This document shows, one piece after another, positions 7,725 through 15,242 of a stretch of DNA of 64,000 nt; position 1 is the first letter of the stretch; the number at the start of each line of letters is the position of its first letter. Both the position numbers and the translations under genes were made by a program. This DNA is from Lachnospiraceae bacterium UBA2864 (GTDB lineage: Bacteria; Bacillota; Clostridia; Lachnospirales; Lachnospiraceae). The DNA lies in NCBI GenBank assembly GCA_002350525.1, contig DEFA01000022.1, positions 1-64,000 on the forward strand, written 5' to 3'. The notes beneath the pieces are model-generated. The model was not told the origin of the DNA, searched no databases, and was given only the letters and a program-made list of their open reading frames with translations.

Positions 7725-10124
7725 ATGACATTACGAGAATTAAAGCCCGGTCAGTCGGCTGTCATTGAGAGCGTCGGCGGAGAAGGGGCTACAAGGCAGC
7801 ATTTCCTTGACATGGGTGTTATCCCGGGAGCGGAAGTGACGCTTATTAAGTTTGCTCCTATGGGTGACCCTATGGAGCTCAGAATACACAGCTACGAGCT
7901 GACGCTCAGACTGTCTGAGGCAGAACAGATCGGAATAAGATTTGAAAAGACCGAGGATATGAGTAATGACGGAGATTCGCAGCTGAGTGAATCCGACAGG
8001 AGGAGTTCGGACAGGAAGAATGCCGGAAAAAAACATGGAAGGCACCATCACCATCCGGGACTTGGCGAAGGCGGTATTTTCCATGAGAAGGCAACGGAGA
8101 AGAAACTTCCGGAAGGAACTGTTCTTACCTTTGCTCTTGCGGGAAATCAGAACAGCGGTAAGACAACGCTTTTTAATCAGCTCACCGGCTCGAATCAGCA
8201 TGTCGGAAACTTTCCGGGAGTTACGGTAGACAGAAAGAGCGGATCCATAAAAGGAAAGCCTAATACGGAAGTAGTGGATCTTCCGGGAATATATTCACTG
8301 TCGCCTTATACAGATGAGGAGATAGTATCACGTCAGTATATAATCGGTGAGAAGCCGAAGGGTATAATCAATATAGTAGATGCGACAAATATAGAGCGTA
8401 ACCTCTATCTTACGATGCAGCTTATAGAGCTGGATATTCCGATGGTTCTGGCGCTTAACATGATGGATGAGGTCCGCGGTAACGGAGGCTCTATAAAGAT
8501 AAACGAGATGGAGGAACTTCTCGGAATTCCGGTTGTTCCGATATCCGCTGCGAAGAATGAGGGTGTAGATGAACTTATAAGTCATGCGCTCCATGTTGCA
8601 AAATATCAGGAGAGCCCTGGTAAGAAGGATTTCTGCGATGAGTCGGATCACGGCGGAGCGGTCCATAGATGTCTTCACGGAATCATGCACCTCATCGAGG
8701 ACCATGCAAAACGTGCGGATATACCTGTCAGATTTGCTGCCAACAAGATCATAGAAGGCGATATGAGAGTTATAGATGCTCTGGATCTTTCGCAGAATGA
8801 GAAGGAAATGATAGAGCATATCATTATCCAGATGGAAGAGGAGCGCGGCCTTGACAGGTCGGCAGCCATGGCGGAAATGCGTTTCTCATTTATAGATAAA
8901 CTTGTAAGAGAGACGGTAGTTAAGCCTGAGAAAAGCAAGGAAAGAGAAAGAAGCGAGAAGATAGATAAGATACTTACAGGCAAGTTTACAGCAATTCCCG
9001 CATTTATACTTATCATGAGTCTCGTATTCTGGCTCACATTTAATGTTATAGGTGCATGGCTTCAGGGACTTCTTGAGAGCGGTATAGATTTTATAGCAGG
9101 TAAGGTCGATGCGATTCTTACTGTATCGAATGTAAATGAAGTAGTGCACTCGCTTATCATAGACGGAATATTTAACGGAGTAGGAAGTGTTGTTTCTTTT
9201 CTTCCGATCATCATAATTCTTTTCTTCTTCCTGTCACTCCTTGAGGATACAGGATATATGGCGAGAATCGCTTTCGTCATGGACAGACCGTTAAGAAAGA
9301 TCGGTCTCTCGGGAAGAAGTATAGTTCCGATGCTTGTCGGCTTTGGATGTTCTGTACCGGGAGTAATGGCGAGTCGTACGCTTCCATCCGAGAGAGACCG
9401 TAAGCTTACGGTGATGCTTATCCCTTTTATGAGCTGTACGGCAAAGCTTCCGATATACGGATTCTTCATAGCAGCATTCTTCCCGGGAAAGGGAGCGCTT
9501 GTCATGATAGGTCTTTATCTTCTCGGAATACTTACGGGTATTATAGTTGCACTTATAGCAAAGGCGACGGCTTTAAAGGGTGAGGCGGTTCCGTTCGTTA
9601 TGGAACTTCCGAATTACCGTATGCCGGGGGCGAAAAATGTACTTCAGCTCCTGTGGGAGAAGGCTAAGGATTTCCTTATGAAGGCTTTCACCATAATTTT
9701 TGTTGCGACCATTGTCATATGGTTCCTTCAGTCCTTTACACCGGGACTTGGAACGGCAGTGGATGCGGGCGACAGTATCCTGGCAAAGCTCGCCGGACTT
9801 ATCGCACCGATATTTAAGCCGTTGGGATTCGGGGATTGGAGAATTGCGACAGCACTTATTACAGGATTTATAGCAAAGGAAAGCGTGGTTTCCACCTTAT
9901 CCGTACTGTTCGGAAGTACAGAGACTATCGTTACGGTGATAAGTACAGCTGCTGCGGGAGCACTGCTTATATTCTGTCTTCTTTATACTCCGTGTGTGGC
10001 AGCCATAGCGTCGGTTAAAAGAGAGCTTGGCAGCCGATGGGCTTTAAGAATCGTTCTGATCCAATGCGGCGTAGCGTGGATTGCTGCGCTTATAGCTTAT
10101 GGAATATTCAGTATGGTATTTTAA
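7725..10124 (+). CDS. feoB: FeoA-FeoB fusion ferrous iron transporter
   Basis: A 799-residue fusion that imports Fe2+. Residues 1-75 form an SH3-like FeoA domain (LRELKPGQSAVI, HFLDMGVIPGAEV). Residues about 100-112 are a His-rich linker (KKHGRHHHH). The FeoB G domain starts near 133 with G1 GNQNSGKTT at 140-148, then DLPG near 184 and NMMDE near 245. The C-terminal membrane part carries two gate regions (GFGCSVPGVMASRTL and FMSCTAKLPIYGFF). FeoA and FeoB are usually separate proteins; fused forms occur in anaerobes. Its upstream neighbour is a DUF4250 gene. It acts in the cytoplasmic membrane. Confidence 0.95.
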   Translation: MTLRELKPGQSAVIESVGGEGATRQHFLDMGVIPGAEVTLIKFAPMGDPMELRIHSYELTLRLSEAEQIGIRFEKTEDMSNDGDSQLSESDRRSSDRKNAGKKHGRHHHHPGLGEGGIFHEKATEKKLPEGTVLTFALAGNQNSGKTTLFNQLTGSNQHVGNFPGVTVDRKSGSIKGKPNTEVVDLPGIYSLSPYTDEEIVSRQYIIGEKPKGIINIVDATNIERNLYLTMQLIELDIPMVLALNMMDEVRGNGGSIKINEMEELLGIPVVPISAAKNEGVDELISHALHVAKYQESPGKKDFCDESDHGGAVHRCLHGIMHLIEDHAKRADIPVRFAANKIIEGDMRVIDALDLSQNEKEMIEHIIIQMEEERGLDRSAAMAEMRFSFIDKLVRETVVKPEKSKERERSEKIDKILTGKFTAIPAFILIMSLVFWLTFNVIGAWLQGLLESGIDFIAGKVDAILTVSNVNEVVHSLIIDGIFNGVGSVVSFLPIIIILFFFLSLLEDTGYMARIAFVMDRPLRKIGLSGRSIVPMLVGFGCSVPGVMASRTLPSERDRKLTVMLIPFMSCTAKLPIYGFFIAAFFPGKGALVMIGLYLLGILTGIIVALIAKATALKGEAVPFVMELPNYRMPGAKNVLQLLWEKAKDFLMKAFTIIFVATIVIWFLQSFTPGLGTAVDAGDSILAKLAGLIAPIFKPLGFGDWRIATALITGFIAKESVVSTLSVLFGSTETIVTVISTAAAGALLIFCLLYTPCVAAIASVKRELGSRWALRIVLIQCGVAWIAALIAYGIFSMVF

Positions 10125-10164
10125 AGAATTCACAAAAATCTTATTTTAAGAATTCATAAAAATC
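10124..10164 (+). repeat. Short imperfect tandem repeat between feoB and gpmI
   Basis: Two 17-base copies (10124-10140 and 10148-10164), AAGAATTCACAAAAATC and its one-mismatch twin, are 24 bases apart just before the gpmI -35 box. They are A-rich and could act as an UP element or a regulator site. Confidence 0.45.
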
Positions 10165-10167
10165 CTG

Positions 10168-10196
10168 TTGTGAAGACAATTTTTTTATAGTACAAT
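10168..10196 (+). promoter_or_regulatory. Promoter of gpmI
   Basis: TTGTGA at 10168-10173 and TACAAT at 10191-10196 are 17 bases apart. It lies 50 bases upstream of the gpmI start and behind the A-rich repeat. Confidence 0.6.
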
Positions 10197-10246
10197 GATG
10201 CGGTTAGTGGATTTTAACATGCATTAAATATAAGAGGAGAAAAATC

Positions 10247-11839
10247 ATGAGTAAAAAACCTGTAGTTCTGATGGTTCTTGACGGATACGGACTTTCAGAC
10301 AATCATGAAGCAAATGCAGTTTATATGGGTAATACACCTAATATGGATAAGCTGATGGCAGAGTGCCCGTTTCAGAAGGGCTATGCATCAGGTCTTGCAG
10401 TAGGTCTTCCTGACGGCCAGATGGGTAACTCCGAGGTCGGTCATATGAACATCGGTTCGGGAAGAATTATATATCAGGATCTTACACTTATCACAAAATA
10501 TATAGAAGACGGTGATTTCTTCAAGAACGAAGAGCTTCTTCGTGCAATCAACAATTGTAAGGAAAACGGCAGTGATCTTCATCTCTGGGGACTTCTCTCA
10601 GACGGCGGTGTTCACAGCCACAATACACATCTTTATGCAATACTTGAGCTCTGCAAGAAAGAGGGATTCGGGAATGTTTACATTCATCCTTTCTTTGACG
10701 GAAGAGATACACCTCCTGCATCAGGTAAGGAATATCTTGAGGAACTCATTGCAAAGACTAAGGAAATCGGCGTAGGTAAGGTTGCTTCACTTTCGGGACG
10801 TTACTACGCAATGGATAGAGATAATAACTGGGATCGTGTTCAGAAGGCATATGATTCACTTGTTACAGGCGAAGGTGTAAAAGCTACAGATCCTGTACAG
10901 GCTATGCAGGATTCTTATGATAACGGTGTAACTGATGAGTTTGTTCTTCCTACAGTTATCACAGACGAAGCAGGTAATCCGCTGTCACTTGTTAAGGAAG
11001 GAGATTCCGTGATCTTCTTCAACTTCCGTCCTGACAGAGCTCGTGAGATTACTAAGGCATTCTGTTTTACGGATGAAGATATCGCAGCACAGGATGGCGA
11101 TGCGGATGATACAAAGTGCATCAAGTTCCTTAAGCGTGCTAACGGATATATGCCTATTACATATGTATGTTTCAAGGATTATGATGAGACTATTCCTAAC
11201 AAGTTCGTAGCATTTAAGAAGCAGGAGATCACAAATACCTTCGGTGAGTATCTTGCAAAGCTCGGTCTTAAGCAGCTCAGACTTGCAGAGACAGAGAAAT
11301 ATGCACACGTAACCTTCTTCTTCAACGGAGGAATCGAGGAGCCGAATAAGGACGAGGAGAGAATCCTTGTTAATTCACCTGCTGTAGCAACTTACGACCT
11401 TCAGCCGGAGATGAGTGCTCCTGAAGTAAGCGAAAAGTTAAATGCAGCTATCAGATCGGGTGAGTATGATGTTATCATTATCAACTTCGCTAATCCTGAC
11501 ATGGTAGGTCATACAGGTGTTCTTTCAGCTGCTATCAAGGCTGTAGAGACAGTAGACAGCTGTGTAGGTACGGCAGTTGAGGCTGTTAAGGAAATGGACG
11601 GCGTACTCTTCATCTGTGCAGATCACGGTAACTGTGAGCAGATGATCAACGCTGAGACTGGTGAGCCGCATACAGCTCATACAACCAATCCGGTTCCGTT
11701 TATCCTTTACAACTATGATCCGGCTTATACACTTGCAGAGGGCGGAAAGCTCTGTGATATCGTTCCTACACTTCTTGAGGTTATGGGAGTAGAGCAGCCT
11801 GCTGAGATGACAGGTCATTCTCTTCTTGTAAGAAAATAA
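10247..11839 (+). CDS. gpmI: 2,3-bisphosphoglycerate-independent phosphoglycerate mutase
   Basis: Interconverts 3- and 2-phosphoglycerate in glycolysis through a phosphoserine intermediate and two Mn2+ ions. Seen are MVLDGYG with metal ligand Asp12, the nucleophile Ser62 in GNSEVGHMNIGSG, DGRDTPP, the RPDRAREI segment and the closing metal motif ADHGNCEQM. The 530 residues are slightly longer than the usual ~510. The start ATG follows AGAGGAGAA. Codon use is cleaner than in neighbouring genes, as expected for a highly expressed gene. It is monocistronic between its own promoter and the next promoter/riboswitch. Confidence 0.97.
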   Translation: MSKKPVVLMVLDGYGLSDNHEANAVYMGNTPNMDKLMAECPFQKGYASGLAVGLPDGQMGNSEVGHMNIGSGRIIYQDLTLITKYIEDGDFFKNEELLRAINNCKENGSDLHLWGLLSDGGVHSHNTHLYAILELCKKEGFGNVYIHPFFDGRDTPPASGKEYLEELIAKTKEIGVGKVASLSGRYYAMDRDNNWDRVQKAYDSLVTGEGVKATDPVQAMQDSYDNGVTDEFVLPTVITDEAGNPLSLVKEGDSVIFFNFRPDRAREITKAFCFTDEDIAAQDGDADDTKCIKFLKRANGYMPITYVCFKDYDETIPNKFVAFKKQEITNTFGEYLAKLGLKQLRLAETEKYAHVTFFFNGGIEEPNKDEERILVNSPAVATYDLQPEMSAPEVSEKLNAAIRSGEYDVIIINFANPDMVGHTGVLSAAIKAVETVDSCVGTAVEAVKEMDGVLFICADHGNCEQMINAETGEPHTAHTTNPVPFILYNYDPAYTLAEGGKLCDIVPTLLEVMGVEQPAEMTGHSLLVRK

Positions 11840-11858
11840 ACAGGTATTAAATCTCACC

Positions 11859-11887
11859 TTGACTGATATTTATATGTTTGTTATACT
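11859..11887 (+). promoter_or_regulatory. Promoter of riboswitch-CaCA exchanger unit
   Basis: TTGACT at 11859-11864 and TATACT at 11882-11887 with a 17-base spacer. The stretch ATATGTTTGTTAT before and into the -10 box is identical to the one in the other riboswitch promoter at 3576-3604. Confidence 0.75.
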
Positions 11888-11893
11888 CAACAT

Positions 11894-12024
11894 GTTGAAA
11901 GGGAGTAGCAAGCATCATGTCACAGATATGTGGTGTCACGGAATCGTTATTCCGTATGGTGTAATATGGCTTCGTCAGATCGAGACAGATGTCTCCGGAG
12001 TATATTGTAAATTGCGAGACTTTC
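11894..12024 (+). promoter_or_regulatory. yybP-ykoY (Mn2+) riboswitch upstream of CaCA exchanger
   Basis: The leader reads GAAAGGGAGTAGC at the 5' side and GCGAGACTTTC at the 3' side, so GAAAG (11897-11901) pairs with CTTTC (12020-12024) to form P1. GGGAGTAG and GAGAC next to P1, and CGTCAGATCGAGAC inside, are the conserved elements of the yybP-ykoY class. Inner helices are CATCAT/ATGGTG and CGGAAT/ATTCCG. Mn2+ sensing by this class and control of cation efflux genes are established knowledge; the assignment was not tested with a covariance model. Confidence 0.75.
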
Positions 12025-12058
12025 ACTGCGAATTACCGCGGTGAAAGTCTCTTTTTTT
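12016..12058 (+). terminator. Riboswitch terminator before CaCA exchanger gene
   Basis: GAGACTTTCACTGCG (12016-12030) pairs with CGCGGTGAAAGTCTC (12037-12051), one G-U pair, six-base loop, then seven T. The left arm includes the riboswitch P1 3' strand, so P1 and terminator compete. Metal binding would allow transcription of the exchanger. Confidence 0.9.
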
Positions 12059-12099
12059 ATCGGAACTAAGGTGAGTTTATCATTAAGAAGGAGATTTGT

Positions 12100-13101
12100 A
12101 TGTTGATACTGAACTTTCTGTTACTTGTGATAGGTTTTATCGGACTTATAAAAGGAGCGGACTGGTTTGTTGACGGAAGTGCCGGAGTAGCGAGAAAACT
12201 CAGAGTTTCGTCAGTTATTATCGGTCTTACCATAGTTGCCATGGGAACCAGTGCACCGGAGCTTGCGGTAAGTACGACGGCTGCTCTTAAGGGCTCCAAT
12301 GAGATTGCTCTGAGCAATGTGGTAGGCTCCAACATCTTTAATCTTATGGTAGTTCTCGGTGTATGTGCGGTGATACATAAGGTGCCGGTGGATGGGATAA
12401 TCATTAAGAGAGATTTTCCTTTTTCGATAGGAGCAATGATAATTACCTTTCTTGCAACGGGTTCATCTATCATTTTCACTTCGGAAAAGCTGACAAAGAA
12501 TCCGGACAGCAGGTTCTCGATAGATATGGCTGATAATATAGGTATGGTTACAAGACCTTTGGCCATAATACTTCTTGTCATTTTTTTCATATATATCGCA
12601 CTTCTGATATATGATGCAAAGAAGCATCCGGAGGAGGAAGAAGAGACTCGGGCAATGTCATCGAAAAAGTGTTTGTTCCTTATACTTGTCGGCCTCACAT
12701 TTATCATAGCGGGCGGACAGGCAGTCGTTCACAGTTCTCAGTATATAGCCAGATTTTTCGGAATGACAGAAACGCTTATAGGACTTACTGTAGTAGCACT
12801 CGGAACTTCACTTCCGGAACTTGTGACTTCAATCGTTGCGGCGAAAAAGGGTGAAACAGGATTGGCTATCGGAAATGTAGTCGGTTCCAATATATTCAAT
12901 AACCTTTTGATACTCGGCGTATCGTCAACGATACATCCGATCGCTGTCAATACCGCATCTTTCTTCGATATGATAGTTCTTATACTTATGAGCTTTCTGG
13001 TACTGCTTCTTGTATTTCGGAAGAAAGAACTCGGACGTGCAGGAGGAGTATTGATGCTTCTTTTATATACGTTGTATATGATCTTTGCAGCAATCAGATA
13101 G
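12100..13101 (+). CDS. Calcium/sodium (CaCA, YrbG-like) cation exchanger
   Basis: A 333-residue antiporter with two inverted halves of about five spans each. The alpha repeats are plain: VAMGTSAPELAVS with NVVGSNIFNLMVVLG in the first half, and VALGTSLPELVTS with NVVGSNIFNNLLILG in the second. A charged cytosolic loop (about 175-190, KKHPEEEEET) separates them. Family members exchange Ca2+ or other cations for Na+ or H+. The Mn2+-type riboswitch directly upstream suggests that this one exports manganese; that is inference. The start ATG has AAGGAGA seven bases upstream. The gene is monocistronic, ending at the hairpin at 13152-13210. Confidence 0.9.
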   Translation: MLILNFLLLVIGFIGLIKGADWFVDGSAGVARKLRVSSVIIGLTIVAMGTSAPELAVSTTAALKGSNEIALSNVVGSNIFNLMVVLGVCAVIHKVPVDGIIIKRDFPFSIGAMIITFLATGSSIIFTSEKLTKNPDSRFSIDMADNIGMVTRPLAIILLVIFFIYIALLIYDAKKHPEEEEETRAMSSKKCLFLILVGLTFIIAGGQAVVHSSQYIARFFGMTETLIGLTVVALGTSLPELVTSIVAAKKGETGLAIGNVVGSNIFNNLLILGVSSTIHPIAVNTASFFDMIVLILMSFLVLLLVFRKKELGRAGGVLMLLLYTLYMIFAAIR

Positions 13102-13151
13102 AATTATCGGTTGATCTACAGTATAAATTGAAATGTAGATATATAAATATA

Positions 13152-13210
13152 GTTTACATAAACAGCGTCATGCCCGTGAAATAGGACAGAGACGCTGTTT
13201 TTATGTAAAC
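13152..13210 (+). terminator. Intrinsic terminator after CaCA exchanger
   Basis: CAGCGTC (13163-13169) pairs with GACGCTG (13191-13197) followed by TTTTTATG. A longer outer stem, GTTTACATAAA with its complement at 13200-13210, extends the hairpin with a two-base bulge. Confidence 0.75.
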
Positions 13211-13255
13211 CACAAGACAAAATGTAAAAGAAAACAAGATAAATGTAATATATAC

Positions 13256-13284
13256 TTGACAAAATATCAGAAATAATGTATTAT
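13256..13284 (+). promoter_or_regulatory. Promoter of membrane protein/XRE pair
   Basis: TTGACA at 13256-13261 and TATTAT at 13279-13284 with a 17-base spacer; the start codon is 40 bases beyond the -10 box. Confidence 0.8.
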
Positions 13285-13323
13285 CTGTTTATCAAGTGAA
13301 GAATACCAACGGAGGTGTGGGTC

Positions 13324-13866
13324 ATGAATGGAAATAAGATAATTATATTATCGGTGTTTGTGGTTGTCTTTGTGATTTTTGCAATTGTTTTCGGAAAGGG
13401 TATGCATAAAGACGGAAATGTTAAACCGAGGTATGATGAGAGACAGGCGGCTATCAGAGGCCGCGGATACATGTTCGCGTTTTATTCGATCATCATAGCT
13501 ATGTGTCTGATTCCGATGCTGCTGCCTGATACGGCGATAGCTTTTCTGGGAGATACGATATATCTGATACCCCTTTTTGTCGGTCTTCCTATACATATAA
13601 TGTACTGTGTATGGAATAACGCATATATAGAACTCAATCTGAACTATAAGTCCTGGGTATGTTATATGCTGTTTGTAGGAGTATTTAATATAGGACTTGG
13701 AATATGGGCAATATCCAGCGGAAGAATGATCGTGGACGGAGTGCTTCAGGTGAATATAGCGAATCTGTATCTGGGAATACTCCTATTCATTATCGTAATT
13801 GAAATTCTTATTAAGAATGCCATTGACGGAAGGGAGGAAGATGACGATGAAGAATCTGAAGCTTAA
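13324..13866 (+). CDS. Membrane protein paired with XRE regulator
   Basis: A 180-residue membrane protein of unknown function. ATG 13324 is preferred over GTG 13315 because GGAGG (13311-13315) sits eight bases upstream of it. There is a first span at residues 3-22, a basic loop with RYDERQAAIRGRGYMFAFY, then four more spans and an acidic tail (DDDEESEA). The loop resembles that of DUF3169/DUF2178-like membrane proteins often found beside small XRE regulators. The next gene, a 64-residue XRE regulator, overlaps its end by 20 bases, so the two are translationally coupled and probably act together. Confidence 0.75.
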   Translation: MNGNKIIILSVFVVVFVIFAIVFGKGMHKDGNVKPRYDERQAAIRGRGYMFAFYSIIIAMCLIPMLLPDTAIAFLGDTIYLIPLFVGLPIHIMYCVWNNAYIELNLNYKSWVCYMLFVGVFNIGLGIWAISSGRMIVDGVLQVNIANLYLGILLFIIVIEILIKNAIDGREEDDDEESEA

Positions 13867-14041
13867 AGCAGCCCGGGCCGGAATGGATATGTCACAGGAT
13901 CAGCTGGCGAAAGCAGTCGGTGTATCCAGACAGACGATCAACTCGATCGAAAAGGGAGACTATAATCCGACTATAAAGCTGTGTGTCAATATTTGCAAGG
14001 TGTTGGGGAAAACTCTTGATGAGCTGTTCTGGGAGGAATAG
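13847..14041 (+). CDS. Small XRE-family HTH regulator
   Basis: A 64-residue protein that is almost entirely one HTH_3 domain: KLKAARAGMDMSQDQLAKAV, then the recognition helix GVSRQTINSIEKGDYNPT, and the end CKVLGKTLDELFWEE. I choose ATG 13847 since GGAGG at 13834-13838 is eight bases away; ATG 13841 would be too close. It overlaps the preceding membrane-protein gene. Members of this YozG-like group usually repress or activate their own operon with the membrane partner. Confidence 0.9.
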   Translation: MKNLKLKAARAGMDMSQDQLAKAVGVSRQTINSIEKGDYNPTIKLCVNICKVLGKTLDELFWEE

Positions 14042-14117
14042 CGAACGTATAAGATGAAATATTTGTCATTTACGACAGAAAAAATGCTTTTCACAACACA
14101 TTTAATCATTTTGATTA

Positions 14118-14172
14118 CATATGGTGTATAAATACATCATGTGATAAATATACGCATGTCTTTTGGACATGC
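14118..14172 (+). promoter_or_regulatory. Operator-like dyad and small hairpin before ABC exporter operon
   Basis: CATATGGTGTAT and ATACATCATGTG (14118-14129 and 14132-14143) form an imperfect dyad, 10 of 12 positions, around AA. A second perfect 7-bp hairpin GCATGTC/GACATGC sits at 14154-14172. No convincing -35/-10 pair was found, so the promoter is not placed. The dyad may bind the XRE regulator encoded just upstream. Confidence 0.4.
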
Positions 14173-14216
14173 TGCAGTAAATATTCCCAATATAAAAAGG
14201 ATACGGAGGTTTTAAA

Positions 14217-15242
14217 ATGGGACTGGTTGTCAGAGATTTATTTAAGAAGTATGGTGAAAAGGTCGTAGTCGATCACATAGGTTTTGAGATGGAAAAGCCG
14301 GGTGTATATGCCATGCTTGGTACTAACGGAGCAGGAAAGACCACTTCCATCAGAATGATTCTTGGAATGCTTGATAAGGACGGAGGAGAGGCCCTCTGGA
14401 ACGGTGAGCCGCTCAACTTCGATACCTGTAATATCGGTTATCTTGCAGAAGAGAGAGGTCTTTATCCTAAGTATACACTTATGGATCAGATCAGATATTT
14501 CGGTGAATTAAGAGGCGTTTCCAAGAAGGACCTCGACGAAAGAATAGCATATTGGGCTGAAAGACTTAAGGTAGAAGAATATCTCTTCCCTGAGAAGTTT
14601 GCGGAAAAGCAGGCAGCTTTGGAGGAAGAAGAGAGAAAAGCCCGCGGAGAAGATGTAGCAGCAAAGCCTGCCAGAGGAGCTGTTCAGAGAAAGAAGAAGG
14701 TTAAGCCTAAGACAGCAGATCAGCTTTCAAAGGGTAATCAGCAGAAGATCCAGTTCCTTATAGCTATGCTTTCGGATCCGGAACTTCTGGTACTTGATGA
14801 GCCGTTTTCAGGACTCGATCCGGTAAATGCTGATATCCTTAAGGAAGTAGTAAGAGAGCAGATTGCCGCAGGAAAGTACATCATCATGTCCAGCCACCAG
14901 ATGGAGGTTGTTGAAGAGTTCTGTACAGATATCACTATCATGAACCGTTCAAAGGCGGTTGTTAAGGGTAACCTCAATGAGATTAAGAAGGCATACGGAC
15001 GTGTAAATCTTACACTTAAGGTAGAGAAGGACGTAACGGATATAATTAATAAAACCGGTGTTGAGATAATTAATGAAAAAGAACATGAATATAAACTCAA
15101 GGTTACGGGAGATGAGCAGGCTAATACACTTCTTAAGAACCTTATAGAAGCCGGAGTAAATATTGTCAGATTCGATCTTTCAGAGCTTTCACTCCATGAG
15201 ATCTTTGTAAGAGAGGTAGGTGAAGAAAACCGTGGCAAGTAA
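14217..15242 (+). CDS. ABC transporter ATPase, NatA-like
   Basis: A 341-residue ABC ATPase. Walker A GTNGAGKTT is near residues 35-43, the signature is LSKGNQQKI, Walker B LLVLDEPFSGLDP, and the H-loop MSSHQ. A charged Lys/Glu/Ala-rich insert of about 45 residues (near 128-168) lies just before the signature and is unusual. The C-terminal 90 residues match the DUF4162 extension of NatA/BcrA-type ATPases. It works with the two ABC-2 permeases that follow, the first overlapping it by 23 bases. The start ATG has GGAGG eight bases upstream. The likely role is export of Na+ or a toxic compound; the cargo is unknown. Confidence 0.9.
   Translation: MGLVVRDLFKKYGEKVVVDHIGFEMEKPGVYAMLGTNGAGKTTSIRMILGMLDKDGGEALWNGEPLNFDTCNIGYLAEERGLYPKYTLMDQIRYFGELRGVSKKDLDERIAYWAERLKVEEYLFPEKFAEKQAALEEEERKARGEDVAAKPARGAVQRKKKVKPKTADQLSKGNQQKIQFLIAMLSDPELLVLDEPFSGLDPVNADILKEVVREQIAAGKYIIMSSHQMEVVEEFCTDITIMNRSKAVVKGNLNEIKKAYGRVNLTLKVEKDVTDIINKTGVEIINEKEHEYKLKVTGDEQANTLLKNLIEAGVNIVRFDLSELSLHEIFVREVGEENRGK

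Noticed and set aside
11859..12044. A 61-codon open frame on the + strand
   Set aside because: It spans the promoter and the yybP-ykoY-type riboswitch, begins with a TTG-type codon inside the -35 box, and has no ribosome site.
12066..12707. A 213-codon open frame on the - strand
   Set aside because: Antisense to the CaCA exchanger, whose alpha repeats are intact on the + strand.
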